64,000 nucleotides of DNA from Helicobacter macacae MIT 99-5501. Lineage in GTDB: Bacteria > Campylobacterota > Campylobacteria > Campylobacterales > Helicobacteraceae. This document shows positions 8,987-18,713 of this stretch, one piece after another. The DNA lies in NCBI RefSeq assembly GCF_000507845.1, contig NZ_KI669454.1, positions 653,269-717,268 on the forward strand, read 5' to 3'. Every line of letters begins with the position of its first letter. Position 1 is the first letter of the stretch. Under the pieces are notes generated by a model that saw only the letters and a program-made list of their open reading frames with translations, was not told the DNA's origin and made no database searches. Both the position numbers and the translations under genes were made by a program.

Positions 8987-9481
8987 TTAAACTCCCTTGT
9001 TTGTGCGTTTGATACTTGTTTGGATTATTTTGCGTGGCATTTTTGTGTTGTTTCTTGTGTGGTTTTTGTAGCCTTTTAGCTTTTCTAGTGCGAAACCAAG
9101 CGTCATCTCAAAGCTTAGTTTTAGCTCGCTAAAACTAAGCATATCTACCCCTGCTTTTGCTACAAAAATAATCCTAAATCCACGCTCAATTTCTCTAAAA
9201 TCTTTTTGGTAATCCCTTAGTATTGCTTTGACTCGCCGTTTGATTTTGTTTCTAGTAACGGCATTGCCTATTTTTTTGCTGACACTTAAGCCGATTTTGG
9301 ATTCTTGGTGCTCTATTTTGGATTGTGCGTTTTTTGACTCGCTAGATTTGCTAGGAAGCAAGTGGGGATTTTGTGGATTTGCTCGCTCTTTATACACATA
9401 GAGTGCAAATGACTTTCCATAGCGTAAAAATCCGTTTTTATACACGGTGTCAAACTCTTTTTTTGTTTTAAGTGTTTGCAT
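8987..9481 (-). CDS. rnpA: ribonuclease P protein component
   Basis: RnpA (164 aa) is the protein subunit of RNase P, which trims the 5' leader from precursor tRNAs. The hallmark basic helix SKKIGNAVTRNKIKRRVKAI is complete (about 70-89), preceded by the beta strand FALYVYKE and followed by DFREIERGFRIIFVAKAGV. A Ser/Asn/Pro-rich insertion of about 25 residues separates the first strands, and a basic C-terminal tail follows. The protein is therefore longer than the usual 110-125 aa. It lies 251 bases after rpmH, an unusually wide gap for this pair. Confidence 0.94.
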   Translation of the reverse strand: MQTLKTKKEFDTVYKNGFLRYGKSFALYVYKERANPQNPHLLPSKSSESKNAQSKIEHQESKIGLSVSKKIGNAVTRNKIKRRVKAILRDYQKDFREIERGFRIIFVAKAGVDMLSFSELKLSFEMTLGFALEKLKGYKNHTRNNTKMPRKIIQTSIKRTNKGV

Positions 9482-9732
9482 TTTGTGCTTCTAAAATGAG
9501 TGATTAAACTTCTAGGATAATCTTGGCTAGTTTTTGGTGGTTTTGCGAGATTTGTTCTGCTTTGGCAACGAATCTGTGCTAAACCCACTCCAAACGCCAA
9601 AAGTTTTCACAAATCTTTGCAAGACTTTGGCAAGATTTTACAAGTTTGCGCCAAGATTTGACAAAATCCAAATCAATTAAAAAACTTGTAAAAAACTTCA
9701 AAAACCACGCGGTTTGCTACGCGGCAAGTTTG

Positions 9733-9867
9733 CTACACAGCAAGTCTCTTGCGTCCTTTTGCTCTTCTAGCGTTTATGACACGGCGTCCGTTTTTGGTTT
9801 TCATTCTCTCTCTAAAGCCGTGAGTGCGCTTTCTAGGGGTGTTGTGAGGCTGGTAGGTTCTTTTCAT
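9733..9867 (-). CDS. rpmH: 50S ribosomal protein L34
   Basis: Translating the minus strand from the ATG at 9865-9867 gives a 44-residue basic protein that starts [18 protein letters not shown] and ends [11 protein letters not shown], a textbook L34, with TAG at 9733-9735. AAGGA lies about 8 bases before the ATG. L34 is a component of the large ribosomal subunit. It heads the rpmH-rnpA-yidD-yidC-jag cluster. Confidence 0.98.
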   Translation of the reverse strand: MKRTYQPHNTPRKRTHGFRERMKTKNGRRVINARRAKGRKRLAV

Positions 9868-9921
9868 ACTTCTGTCCTTTTTCCCGAGATTAAAAATTGG
9901 GAGCGATAAAATAAAACTGCG

Positions 9922-9927
9922 ATTGTA
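9922..9927 (-). promoter_or_regulatory. candidate -10 element of rpmH promoter
   Basis: On the minus strand TTTGCTACAAT has the hexamer TACAAT at 9922-9927, 55 bases before the rpmH ATG. The region upstream is AT-rich without a clear -35, as is common for the vegetative sigma factor of Helicobacter. Assigned by pattern only. Confidence 0.4.
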
Positions 9928-10091
9928 GCAAACCTTATCTTATATAAACCTTGTGTTTGTGTTTTTTCCAACTTTTTAGCGTGAAGTTTTTGTGCCTATT
10001 TTTGCCAAAATCACCCAAAAATCCCCTAAAATCTGCTAATTTTTTCAAAGAAAACATAAATTTTGTGAAATTTTTGTGCTTATCATTGTGA

Positions 10092-11534
<1,443 letters not shown>

Positions 11535-11643
11535 AGCACAACGCGTAAAAAATGCACCAAGTTTTTATGCCAAAAACTCACGCCAAAATTGCGCTCTCAT
11601 AGATTTTTGTATTTTTGGGCGTTTTGCTAAAAAGTGGCGTGAA

Positions 11644-11698
11644 ATCACTCTAGTGCGAAATCTGCAAATGTGATTTTGGGATTTTGCGCTAGAGTGAT
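11644..11698. repeat. 19-bp imperfect inverted repeat downstream of gdhA
   Basis: ATCACTCTAGTGCGAAATC (11644-11662) is complementary to GATTTTGCGCTAGAGTGAT (11680-11698) at 17 of 19 positions, with a 17-base loop. It lies about 110 bases past the gdhA stop and lacks a clean T-run, so it may be a weak terminator, an mRNA 3' structure or a protein-binding site ahead of the next gene. Confidence 0.5.
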
Positions 11699-11816
11699 GA
11701 TTTTGGTGTGAAAATTTGGAGCGAGATTTTTGCGAGATTTTTGGCAAAGATTTTATGTAGAGGGAATTTTGCTTAAGTTTTTTGACTTTTGCAAATCACA
11801 AAGAGGAGCGTAAGCA

Positions 11817-12653
11817 ATGGATATAAATGGCGAAATGACACAAAATCTATTTTTGATTTTTGGCTCTATGAGTGGGTTAGATTTTGCCAAATTTGTCATC
11901 GTAGGGCTTATAGCTGGCATTGCTGCGGGGAGTTTTGGGATTGGTGGGGGGATTATCATCGTGCCTACGATGATGTTTTTGGGGCTACCTATCACGCACG
12001 CGATAGGAATGTCAATAATGCAGATGATTTTTTCATCGATATTTGGCTCTTATATCAACTATAAAAAGCGCAATTTCGACTTAAAAGACGGCATATTTAT
12101 CGGTATAGGCGGGCTTATTGGGGCTAGCTTTAGTGGGATTTTGCTAAGTGTGCTTAGTGATGTGGTGATAAACGCACTTTTTTTATCTCTAAATCTTGTA
12201 GCATTTTATCGTTTTGCGTTCAAAATCAAACCTCAAGTGAGTGCCACACCGCCAAATCTCACAACTTTGAAAAAGAATGTGATTTTGATATGTGCTGGTA
12301 TGGTTACAGGGGTGTTTGCTATCTCGCTAGGTATCGGTGGGGGATTGCTTATTGCACCGATTTTGGCGTATTATCTAGGCTATGATTCTAAAAAAGTCGT
12401 GCCTTTGTCGCTATTTTTTGTGATATTTTCCTCTGTGTCTGGGACGGCTTCGCTCTATCGTGCGGGAGTGCTAAGCGCGGAAGCTATGCAAGGTGGGCTA
12501 AGTATCGGGCTAGCTTCGCTTGTGGGTGTGGCAGTGGGTATTTATCTAGTTAGCAAAGTCTCTAGTGCTTTTCATAGAAATGCACTTGTTGGTATTTATG
12601 TCTATGCGATTTGCTTGATGAGCTACAAACTTGGGGAGAAAATCTTTGCGTGA
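11817..12653 (+). CDS. TSUP/TauE-SafE family membrane transporter
   Basis: A 278-aa polytopic protein with the two-fold repeat of the TSUP (sulfite exporter TauE/SafE) family. Repeat one contains GLIAGIAAGSFGIGGG followed by ITHAIGMS. Repeat two contains GVFAISLGIGGG followed by KKVVPLSL. About eight membrane helices are expected. The family exports sulfite, sulfonates or related anions; the substrate here cannot be told. The ATG at 11817 is chosen because AGAGGAG lies about 12 bases upstream. Confidence 0.9.
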   Translation: MDINGEMTQNLFLIFGSMSGLDFAKFVIVGLIAGIAAGSFGIGGGIIIVPTMMFLGLPITHAIGMSIMQMIFSSIFGSYINYKKRNFDLKDGIFIGIGGLIGASFSGILLSVLSDVVINALFLSLNLVAFYRFAFKIKPQVSATPPNLTTLKKNVILICAGMVTGVFAISLGIGGGLLIAPILAYYLGYDSKKVVPLSLFFVIFSSVSGTASLYRAGVLSAEAMQGGLSIGLASLVGVAVGIYLVSKVSSAFHRNALVGIYVYAICLMSYKLGEKIFA

Positions 12654-12861
12654 TTTAGTGGTGGTTTTTGATAGATTTGGTGTGGATTTTTGTGTTTGTA
12701 ATGTGCGAGAATTTTGCGCGCTAGAAAGTGTGTGGTGTCATAGAGAGATTAAAAGTCTTTTATACTTAAAAATTTTTGTTTTGTGAGGGGGTGCGATGAA
12801 TTGCAGGATTTAGATTCTATGTGGTTTTAGACTTTACTTAAATTTTTTATTTGCCATCAAA

Positions 12862-13833
12862 TCACTTTAGCGATTCAACCTTATCTTTTGCCATTTCTAT
12901 GAAGCTATTTAGCGTTTTTCTATAATCTTTTTGCCAACCAGATTCTACTACAAATTTTTGATTCCCCCCCCCCCATACAAAGCGATATTGCGCCCTTTTG
13001 TCGGTAAATACTAGCGCGGGGATTTGCAAGATATTACACAAATGCACATTGCCCGTATCAATGCTTATTAGATAATCTAGGCTCAGCGACACACTCACCA
13101 GCGAAGCGATATTATCATCATTGATAAAAACTTTTAGATTTGGCAGATTTGATAAGTCATTATATTGCAAAGGATTATGCTTAAAATTTAGCAGGATAAA
13201 CAAAAATCGCGGATAAATCCTAGCGAGATTTACCGCCAAATAATACCAATCCTTATGGTAAAAGTTAATCCCTAAAAATTCTATGTGGTTTGAAAATGCG
13301 TTGATGCCGATGACTTTTTTATATGGAAAATCCACGCTTTTAAAGAGATTTTCAACCAAGCGCGAATCTTTTGGCAAAAAATCTTTCATCTTTGCAAAGT
13401 CAATTTTATGGAAATTTTCATCATAATGCTTTGGATTTATCGCACGCGCAAGCGTTAGCACAATATCTGCCATATATTTTTTAGCGCGGAAATACGGAAA
13501 TGGTGTGCTAAAAGCCCGTGAAGTAAAGCTCACAAAATGCGGGTGCGCGATGACTTTTTTGAAATTTAGCTTTTTAATCTCGCGGAAAAATTTGCCACTG
13601 CGATTATTTAGGATTAAAATGTCTGGATTCATTGCGCGAATGCGCTCAATGCTGACTTTATTTGGATTTATTATGTCATCAATAAAGCCCACTTGCCTTA
13701 AAAATCGCTCATCAATGCCTTCGTGATAAATAATTAGCTCATCATTTGGATACAAATTTTTTATCGCATACAACGCCTTAAAACAACACAAAAAGTCGCC
13801 AAATCCATTGCCTTGAAAGATAATCTTTGCCAT
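12862..13833 (-). CDS. glycosyltransferase family 9 (heptosyltransferase-like), phase-variable
   Basis: A 323-aa GT9-type protein of the kind that adds heptose or another sugar to the lipooligosaccharide core. It begins MAKIIFQGNGFGDFLCC, a nucleotide-sugar-binding start. It contains ISIDTGNVHLCNILQIPALVF, with the Asp-Thr-Gly and His of the family's donor site, near residues 257-277. The glycines at 288-290 (WGGGN) are encoded by an 11-base G tract, so length changes would shift frame. As sequenced, the frame is open to the end. A GGAG site precedes the ATG. It lies beside the DUF262 pair in accessory DNA. Confidence 0.85.
   Translation of the reverse strand: MAKIIFQGNGFGDFLCCFKALYAIKNLYPNDELIIYHEGIDERFLRQVGFIDDIINPNKVSIERIRAMNPDILILNNRSGKFFREIKKLNFKKVIAHPHFVSFTSRAFSTPFPYFRAKKYMADIVLTLARAINPKHYDENFHKIDFAKMKDFLPKDSRLVENLFKSVDFPYKKVIGINAFSNHIEFLGINFYHKDWYYLAVNLARIYPRFLFILLNFKHNPLQYNDLSNLPNLKVFINDDNIASLVSVSLSLDYLISIDTGNVHLCNILQIPALVFTDKRAQYRFVWGGGNQKFVVESGWQKDYRKTLNSFIEMAKDKVESLK
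12964..12974 (-). repeat. G11 homopolymer tract inside the GT9 gene
   Basis: Eleven C on the + strand, read as G11 in the gene, encode part of W287 and G288-G290. One G fewer leads to TAG after GIKNL. One G more leads to a TAG about 15 codons on. Either change removes roughly the last 33 residues. This is the standard layout of a slipped-strand contingency tract in Helicobacter and Campylobacter surface-glycan genes. Confidence 0.9.
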
Positions 13834-14005
13834 TGTCGCTCCATTTTAAGTGATTCTAATTTGATTGAGTGTGGATTTCAAAATTTTACAAAAAAACATT
13901 GAATCGCTGTATAGATTCGTGCCTATTTTGCAAATCTTTAGCATAAATATATGTTTAAAGCAAGTCGTGTTAATTTTATGCCATTTTCTCCATACCATCT
14001 TTATT

Positions 14006-16141
14006 TTATTTCTTTAGTGAACTTTTAAGCGATTTGATTAGAATGTCAGTCATTTGCTCTTGGTGTTCTTGTGCTTTGCTAATTTTCTTATTTTCTGCAT
14101 TGTCGTTATTTTTTAAATTTTTTAGACAGCACATTAGCACCAATTTTAAACTTTCGCTATTGCCCTCTTTGGCAATGTCAATTTCTTTTTTATCTAAGTT
14201 TTGTTTGCCTAATAACGAGTTTAGACTGCGACTTATCAGTGCCAAATTCCCAAAAGTATCCATTTCACTTTTATCATTTAGCCACCACTTTTTATCTGGC
14301 TCACTTTGTGGCTGAAAATGCTCAACAGAGCCTAGATTTCTAAAATAGAAATTCTTTCGTATTACGCTAAAATTTTTGTCTTTAATTTTTAAATTTTCCT
14401 CATTTTCAACGCCATTTTTCCACAAATAATACTCCAAGCGGTAGAACCAATAATGTGGTGTCCTTGTGCCATTATTTAGAAAATCCCAAGTTGGATTTTC
14501 TAAAGTTTTTGGTTGCAATCTTTGTGCTTGTCGTATCGCCTCATTTGTTTCATCTAGCAATTCGCTATCTTTGAATTGTGCAATGGCTAAATTTGTATCC
14601 AAATTTTCAAGGAATCTCACTAAGACTTTTTGCCGCTCATCGCATTCATCTTTTGAAAATTGTTTAGCAATTTTTTTAGCACCACATTTAAAGTTAGCAA
14701 AATCAAATTCGCAGTTTTTCATAAGCGATAAGTCCATTTCTAAACAAATTTGGTTATCTAAAAACTTCAAAAACGGCGTGAGCCAATGATGATAATTTTG
14801 CCTATCGCCTTGCCGTGATACTCGTAAATAGTTTTGAATCATTACCAAATCGTGCAAAACGCCACTTTGTAAGCTCCCCTTTTTACTATTTTCTGGTAGG
14901 CTATAATTGTCTTTAGATTCATTCAAACGCATAATTTTATAACTATCACCACCTTTTGCCACTACATCACTTTTAATTACAAAATAATCAAACAACACGC
15001 GATAATAAAGCATATCTATGATAAATTCTTTACAATTTTCTTTCGCTTGTCTATTTGTATCATTTTTAATATTAAATATAAAATTGCCGTCAAGAATTAC
15101 TTCTTTATTTTTACCCTTATTGGCTTGATTGTCCCACATAATTTCTAAAAGTCTATCTTTTGTGATAGTAATTTCTTTTGGAATTTCATTTTCGTTGCAT
15201 TGCTTTACAACCCATAGTTTATAACAATGCAATAAAAATGCAGGAAAATCAACGATAGATTCGACTTTGTCTGGTGTTTCTTTATCTTTGTTTTCTTTTT
15301 CAAATATGTTTCTATCACTTGCGCTTTGGAAAATGTATTTATTCATATCACTACACAAATCCCAAATTTTGGCGTATTTTTGCCAATCTCCACCACCTTG
15401 CTGTATCACGCCAAGAATCCGCGCTTTTAGAATCTCGTGTTTTTCAAGCTGTTTGCCACGATTATTCATACGAACAAAGAAACGATTTAAGTCCGTTTTG
15501 GGTGCTAACTCTACAAATACAAAACAAATTTTTGTGTAAATAAAATTTGCAAAACAATTTAGTCGCTTAGAATCTATTTCTTTTTTATTATCATCTTTAC
15601 TAAAATTCTCATTGAACCACGATTCTATACAACCAAAAGCATCGATAATCTTTTTATGAATGCCTTGCAAATCCTTTGAAATCTCTAATTTTTCCTCTTT
15701 ATTATGTTTTTGAATCTTTTTGGCAAGGCTTTCTAATGCGTCTCTTTCTTTATCGCGTATAGGCATATTGATTCGCAATTTATCGTCTTGTGCGATAAAA
15801 TTATCCCATTCACCACACTTTTTACTTGCAAGATAAAATCCTATAAACCAAAGCGTAGTAAGCCTTTGCTGTCCGTCTATAAGGATAAATTTATTGCTAT
15901 CATCTTTATCTATACTTGTAGTGATATTGCCAATAAAGTATTGTTTGCTGGATTTTTGCGAATCCTCATTTGACTTATCACTTTGGCAATCGTCTGGTTT
16001 CCACGCCTTTTTCATATCATCAAGTAGTGTTTCAATCTCGTCTTTTCCCCATTCATAAAGCCTTTGATATGGTGGAATTTCAAAGAATGTATCCTTAATA
16101 CCTACTATCATTTGTTTTTGTGCTTTATTTTGATTATTCAT
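14006..16141 (-). CDS. DUF262 domain protein with C-terminal HNH-type (DUF1524) region
   Basis: A 711-aa cytoplasmic protein. The N-terminal DUF262 domain shows IPPYQRLYEW (22-31) and IDGQQRLTTL (88-97), the ParB/sulfiredoxin-like nucleotide-hydrolysing motif set of GmrSD and SspE proteins. FFVRMNNRGKQLEKHEILKA is the second DUF262 signature. Near the C-terminus, SVEHFQPQS followed by FGNLALISRSLNSLLGKQ matches the His and Asn pattern of the DUF1524 HNH nuclease, though it looks diverged. The family restricts modified or foreign DNA; that role is inferred here. Eleven bases separate it from the upstream DUF262 gene, and AGGAG precedes the ATG. Confidence 0.85.
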   Translation of the reverse strand: MNNQNKAQKQMIVGIKDTFFEIPPYQRLYEWGKDEIETLLDDMKKAWKPDDCQSDKSNEDSQKSSKQYFIGNITTSIDKDDSNKFILIDGQQRLTTLWFIGFYLASKKCGEWDNFIAQDDKLRINMPIRDKERDALESLAKKIQKHNKEEKLEISKDLQGIHKKIIDAFGCIESWFNENFSKDDNKKEIDSKRLNCFANFIYTKICFVFVELAPKTDLNRFFVRMNNRGKQLEKHEILKARILGVIQQGGGDWQKYAKIWDLCSDMNKYIFQSASDRNIFEKENKDKETPDKVESIVDFPAFLLHCYKLWVVKQCNENEIPKEITITKDRLLEIMWDNQANKGKNKEVILDGNFIFNIKNDTNRQAKENCKEFIIDMLYYRVLFDYFVIKSDVVAKGGDSYKIMRLNESKDNYSLPENSKKGSLQSGVLHDLVMIQNYLRVSRQGDRQNYHHWLTPFLKFLDNQICLEMDLSLMKNCEFDFANFKCGAKKIAKQFSKDECDERQKVLVRFLENLDTNLAIAQFKDSELLDETNEAIRQAQRLQPKTLENPTWDFLNNGTRTPHYWFYRLEYYLWKNGVENEENLKIKDKNFSVIRKNFYFRNLGSVEHFQPQSEPDKKWWLNDKSEMDTFGNLALISRSLNSLLGKQNLDKKEIDIAKEGNSESLKLVLMCCLKNLKNNDNAENKKISKAQEHQEQMTDILIKSLKSSLKK

Positions 16142-16152
16142 TGTTTGCTCCT

Positions 16153-17628
16153 TTATTTTTGAATTGGGTGTGGCGTAATGTCGTAACGCTCATATTCAGT
16201 TTTTTTATTATTGTCATTTTTGTCTTTTTTTTGCACCATTTTTAGATATTCCTCCGTAGCATTGGTTCTTTTATCGTTGCCACTCTCCTTGTCTTTTCTA
16301 TTATCAATAAACTTCTTTAACTCACTCTCAAGTTCTTTTTCGTAGCTTGTAAAATAAATTAGCGATAAAAGTTTTTCCTCTTTAACATAATTTTTAATAG
16401 TAGCCTCACCAACCCTACTTGCCTCTACGCGCAGGCTAAATACCGCTCTTGCAATAAGCCGTAACATATAGTCTGCATTGCCATTTGGGAATTTATCAAA
16501 GTAAATCATCATAGCCATAATGTAAATCAAACGATTATATGCAAAACCTGTTTCATCAATACTTGCGATTTTATTTTCATAAAATTCTGTAAGCAGTAAT
16601 TTTTCATAAAGCCTATTAAAATGTGCTAAAAACTCAAAGAAATCCGCCCCACCGATAAAATTTTGCAAGATACCAAAAGAATTGGTGCTAGGCTGTGATT
16701 TTGTTTGCAATGTTGCAGAAAATTCCTTGCAAAATTCATTATAAATATGGCTTTCTTGTGGGTTTGCAATAGTAGAATGCGTGGCATTAGCCAAACTACC
16801 CCTATCTCGTAGCCAAATCCTAGCTGGAGCTAATATGTCATTAAATAATATTTTTATGGGTAGATTTTTGTCATCGCTATCTTTAGACACCAAAGATTCA
16901 AAATCTTTTGCATAAAATTTTATCAAATCCTTGCAATTTTGAGATTCTAGCATTCTTAAATGAAATGCCTTTATCAAATCATAGCCTTCAAGTCTTTTGC
17001 CCTTTGCGTTTGCACTATCAAAGAATATAAAAGCATCATCAAGGCTATTTGTAAAAACGCAGACAAATTCTATATTTGTTTTAAGATACTTTATAAATTC
17101 ATCTTTATTTCGATTGCTGAACCAAGCATTGATTGTTTCTTGCGCCTTACCTTTGGTATCACTCTCACTAGGAAATATTACATTATCATTTGTTTTATCC
17201 AACAATCCACCTCCCAAAACCAAATCCAAAGTCGTAAGCCTTTGCTGTCCATCGACTATGTTGAATTTAACTTGTTTTTTCTTTTGCGGTTCGTCATCAT
17301 TTTCTTTAGCTTCATTGTCATTTTGCTTCGCTTCATAAATTTCAATGTGGATAATCAAACTACCCAAAAGATACTTTTTGCCCTCTTTCCTTTGCTCATC
17401 TATATCTTCGAGCATAATTTTTACCATTTCCTCGCTCCACACATAGGCGCGTTGATAAAATGGGATTACTAGCTTATATTTTTTATCATTGAAATATTTT
17501 GCCACTTCCTTGCAATGCGTCAATTTATCCTCATTGCCTACACTATTCTTTACTTCACCACTCATCAACTCACCCAGCGTTAAAACGCAAGTCTCTATCA
17601 TTGTTTCCGTTGAACTTGTTTCACTCAT
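16153..17628 (-). CDS. DUF262 domain protein lacking an obvious HNH region
   Basis: A 491-aa partner of the following gene. DUF262 motifs are IPFYQRAYVW (55-64) and VDGQQRLTTL (126-135), with FFDSANAKGKRLEGYDLIKA further on. A charged Lys/Asp/Glu/Gln insertion (about 97-120) splits the domain. The C-terminal half is mostly helical and the protein ends without the HxxP and GNL motifs of DUF1524, so it may be a regulatory or NTPase subunit while the neighbour carries the nuclease. It is first in the operon, with AAAGGGG ahead of the ATG, behind a promoter with a T15 tract. Confidence 0.85.
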   Translation of the reverse strand: MSETSSTETMIETCVLTLGELMSGEVKNSVGNEDKLTHCKEVAKYFNDKKYKLVIPFYQRAYVWSEEMVKIMLEDIDEQRKEGKKYLLGSLIIHIEIYEAKQNDNEAKENDDEPQKKKQVKFNIVDGQQRLTTLDLVLGGGLLDKTNDNVIFPSESDTKGKAQETINAWFSNRNKDEFIKYLKTNIEFVCVFTNSLDDAFIFFDSANAKGKRLEGYDLIKAFHLRMLESQNCKDLIKFYAKDFESLVSKDSDDKNLPIKILFNDILAPARIWLRDRGSLANATHSTIANPQESHIYNEFCKEFSATLQTKSQPSTNSFGILQNFIGGADFFEFLAHFNRLYEKLLLTEFYENKIASIDETGFAYNRLIYIMAMMIYFDKFPNGNADYMLRLIARAVFSLRVEASRVGEATIKNYVKEEKLLSLIYFTSYEKELESELKKFIDNRKDKESGNDKRTNATEEYLKMVQKKDKNDNNKKTEYERYDITPHPIQK

Positions 17629-17637
17629 TTTTACCCC

Positions 17638-17657
17638 TTTAAATTCTAGAATTTAAA
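17638..17657. promoter_or_regulatory. 20-bp perfect palindrome over the predicted start of the DUF262 transcript
   Basis: TTTAAATTCTAGAATTTAAA reads the same on both strands. It sits 10-29 bases before the DUF262 start codon and covers the predicted transcription start (about 17654), the usual place for a repressor operator. It could also form a hairpin next to the ribosome site. Confidence 0.55.
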
Positions 17658-17660
17658 CGC

Positions 17661-17691
17661 ATTTTACAAAAAAAAAAAAAAACAATTTCAA
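17661..17691 (-). promoter_or_regulatory. DUF262 operon promoter with T15 tract in the spacer
   Basis: On the minus strand TTGAAA (17686-17691) and TAAAAT (17661-17666) form -35 and -10 elements. The 19-base spacer is TTG, fifteen T (17668-17682) and G. A tract two bases shorter would give the optimal 17-base spacer, so slippage should tune transcription. Confidence 0.6.
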
Positions 17692-17793
17692 TAGTTTTTG
17701 CTCTATTTTTAGATTTTTTTTATAAGAATTTTGCCCTAAATTTTTAGGGGCGATAAAAGTTGGGTAAAAAATGAAAAAAATCTATGCTTGACT

Positions 17794-18597
17794 TTATTTG
17801 GATTTTTTAGTGAAGTGCTTCATCATTGCTATTGTTTGCTTGAGGGTTTGCAGAGATTGTAGCGTTTGCGCCGATTGCAGAGGTTCTAAAGTTTGCAGGG
17901 ATTCCAACGATTGCAAGCTAGCACACGCATTGCCTAGATTTTTGCATAGATTATCGTATTTGGCTTGCAAGTCGCTAAGTATGGATTCAAACTCGGCTTG
18001 CTTTAGGTTTTGCCCAAATTTTGCTTTCACACTTATGTGTTCAATCTCTATAAACCCCACAAACACACCCCTTTCACTCCCTGCAAACGCCTTTTTGCTA
18101 AAGCTAAAATTGCTACTTTGTGGCTCGTATTTAGCCACAAGCGCGCTTAAAATCTCTCTTTTGCTCGCACTATCCTCCACCACGCGAAACTGCCCCGCAA
18201 TCATCACGCAAAAGAAAAACTGCGTGGGAATCATCGCTCCACCCAAAAACTCCGAGCCAATGTAAGCATAAGGCTTTGTCGCGCTAAAGCAAACTTTGGG
18301 GTTTTGCGCTAATAAGGCAAATTTGCGCCCTGCCTTTGCGCCGTGAATGCCTATCGCACCTTTTTGTGCGCTGCAAGAGGGTGTGGGGCAAAGAGTGTTA
18401 TGTGTAGAAGTGTCGTGTGTTTGAGCGTGGTTTGTCGTGCTATCTTGGCTAGGGGGAAGCGGTGGAAAGTAGCAAAAACTAAGCGGAAGTGCGTAGGGAA
18501 GCGGTGTGTCAGGGATACTCATCACGCCATATTGTATCTCATCTAGGTGAGAAGTGATAAGCCCCAAATCATCGCATACAAATTCAGCCCTACGCAT
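17794..18597 (-). CDS. pyridoxamine 5'-phosphate oxidase-like flavin-binding protein
   Basis: A 267-aa protein of the PNPOx-like split-barrel family: an N-terminal MRRAEF, then GIHGAKAGRKFALLAQNPKV, the FMN-phosphate-binding strand-helix, and later FRVVEDSASKREILSALVAKYEP. Relatives bind FMN or heme and reduce small toxic compounds; the substrate is unknown. A Pro/Thr/Ser/His-rich insertion (about 45-75) and a leucine-rich C-terminal repeat (LQSLESLQTLEPLQ and on) are additions to the fold. The repeat is encoded by degenerate copies of a 15-18-base unit. The gene stands alone. Confidence 0.8.
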   Translation of the reverse strand: MRRAEFVCDDLGLITSHLDEIQYGVMSIPDTPLPYALPLSFCYFPPLPPSQDSTTNHAQTHDTSTHNTLCPTPSCSAQKGAIGIHGAKAGRKFALLAQNPKVCFSATKPYAYIGSEFLGGAMIPTQFFFCVMIAGQFRVVEDSASKREILSALVAKYEPQSSNFSFSKKAFAGSERGVFVGFIEIEHISVKAKFGQNLKQAEFESILSDLQAKYDNLCKNLGNACASLQSLESLQTLEPLQSAQTLQSLQTLKQTIAMMKHFTKKSK

Positions 18598-18713
18598 TGC
18601 CCTCTCCTTAAGAAGTTTGCCCCTTAAAATCTACACCTAAAGGGGATTTTACCTCTAAAGGCTTGCCACTAAAACCATAGAGGTTCATAGAAGTTTTTAA
18701 GAGGTTTTTGGCA

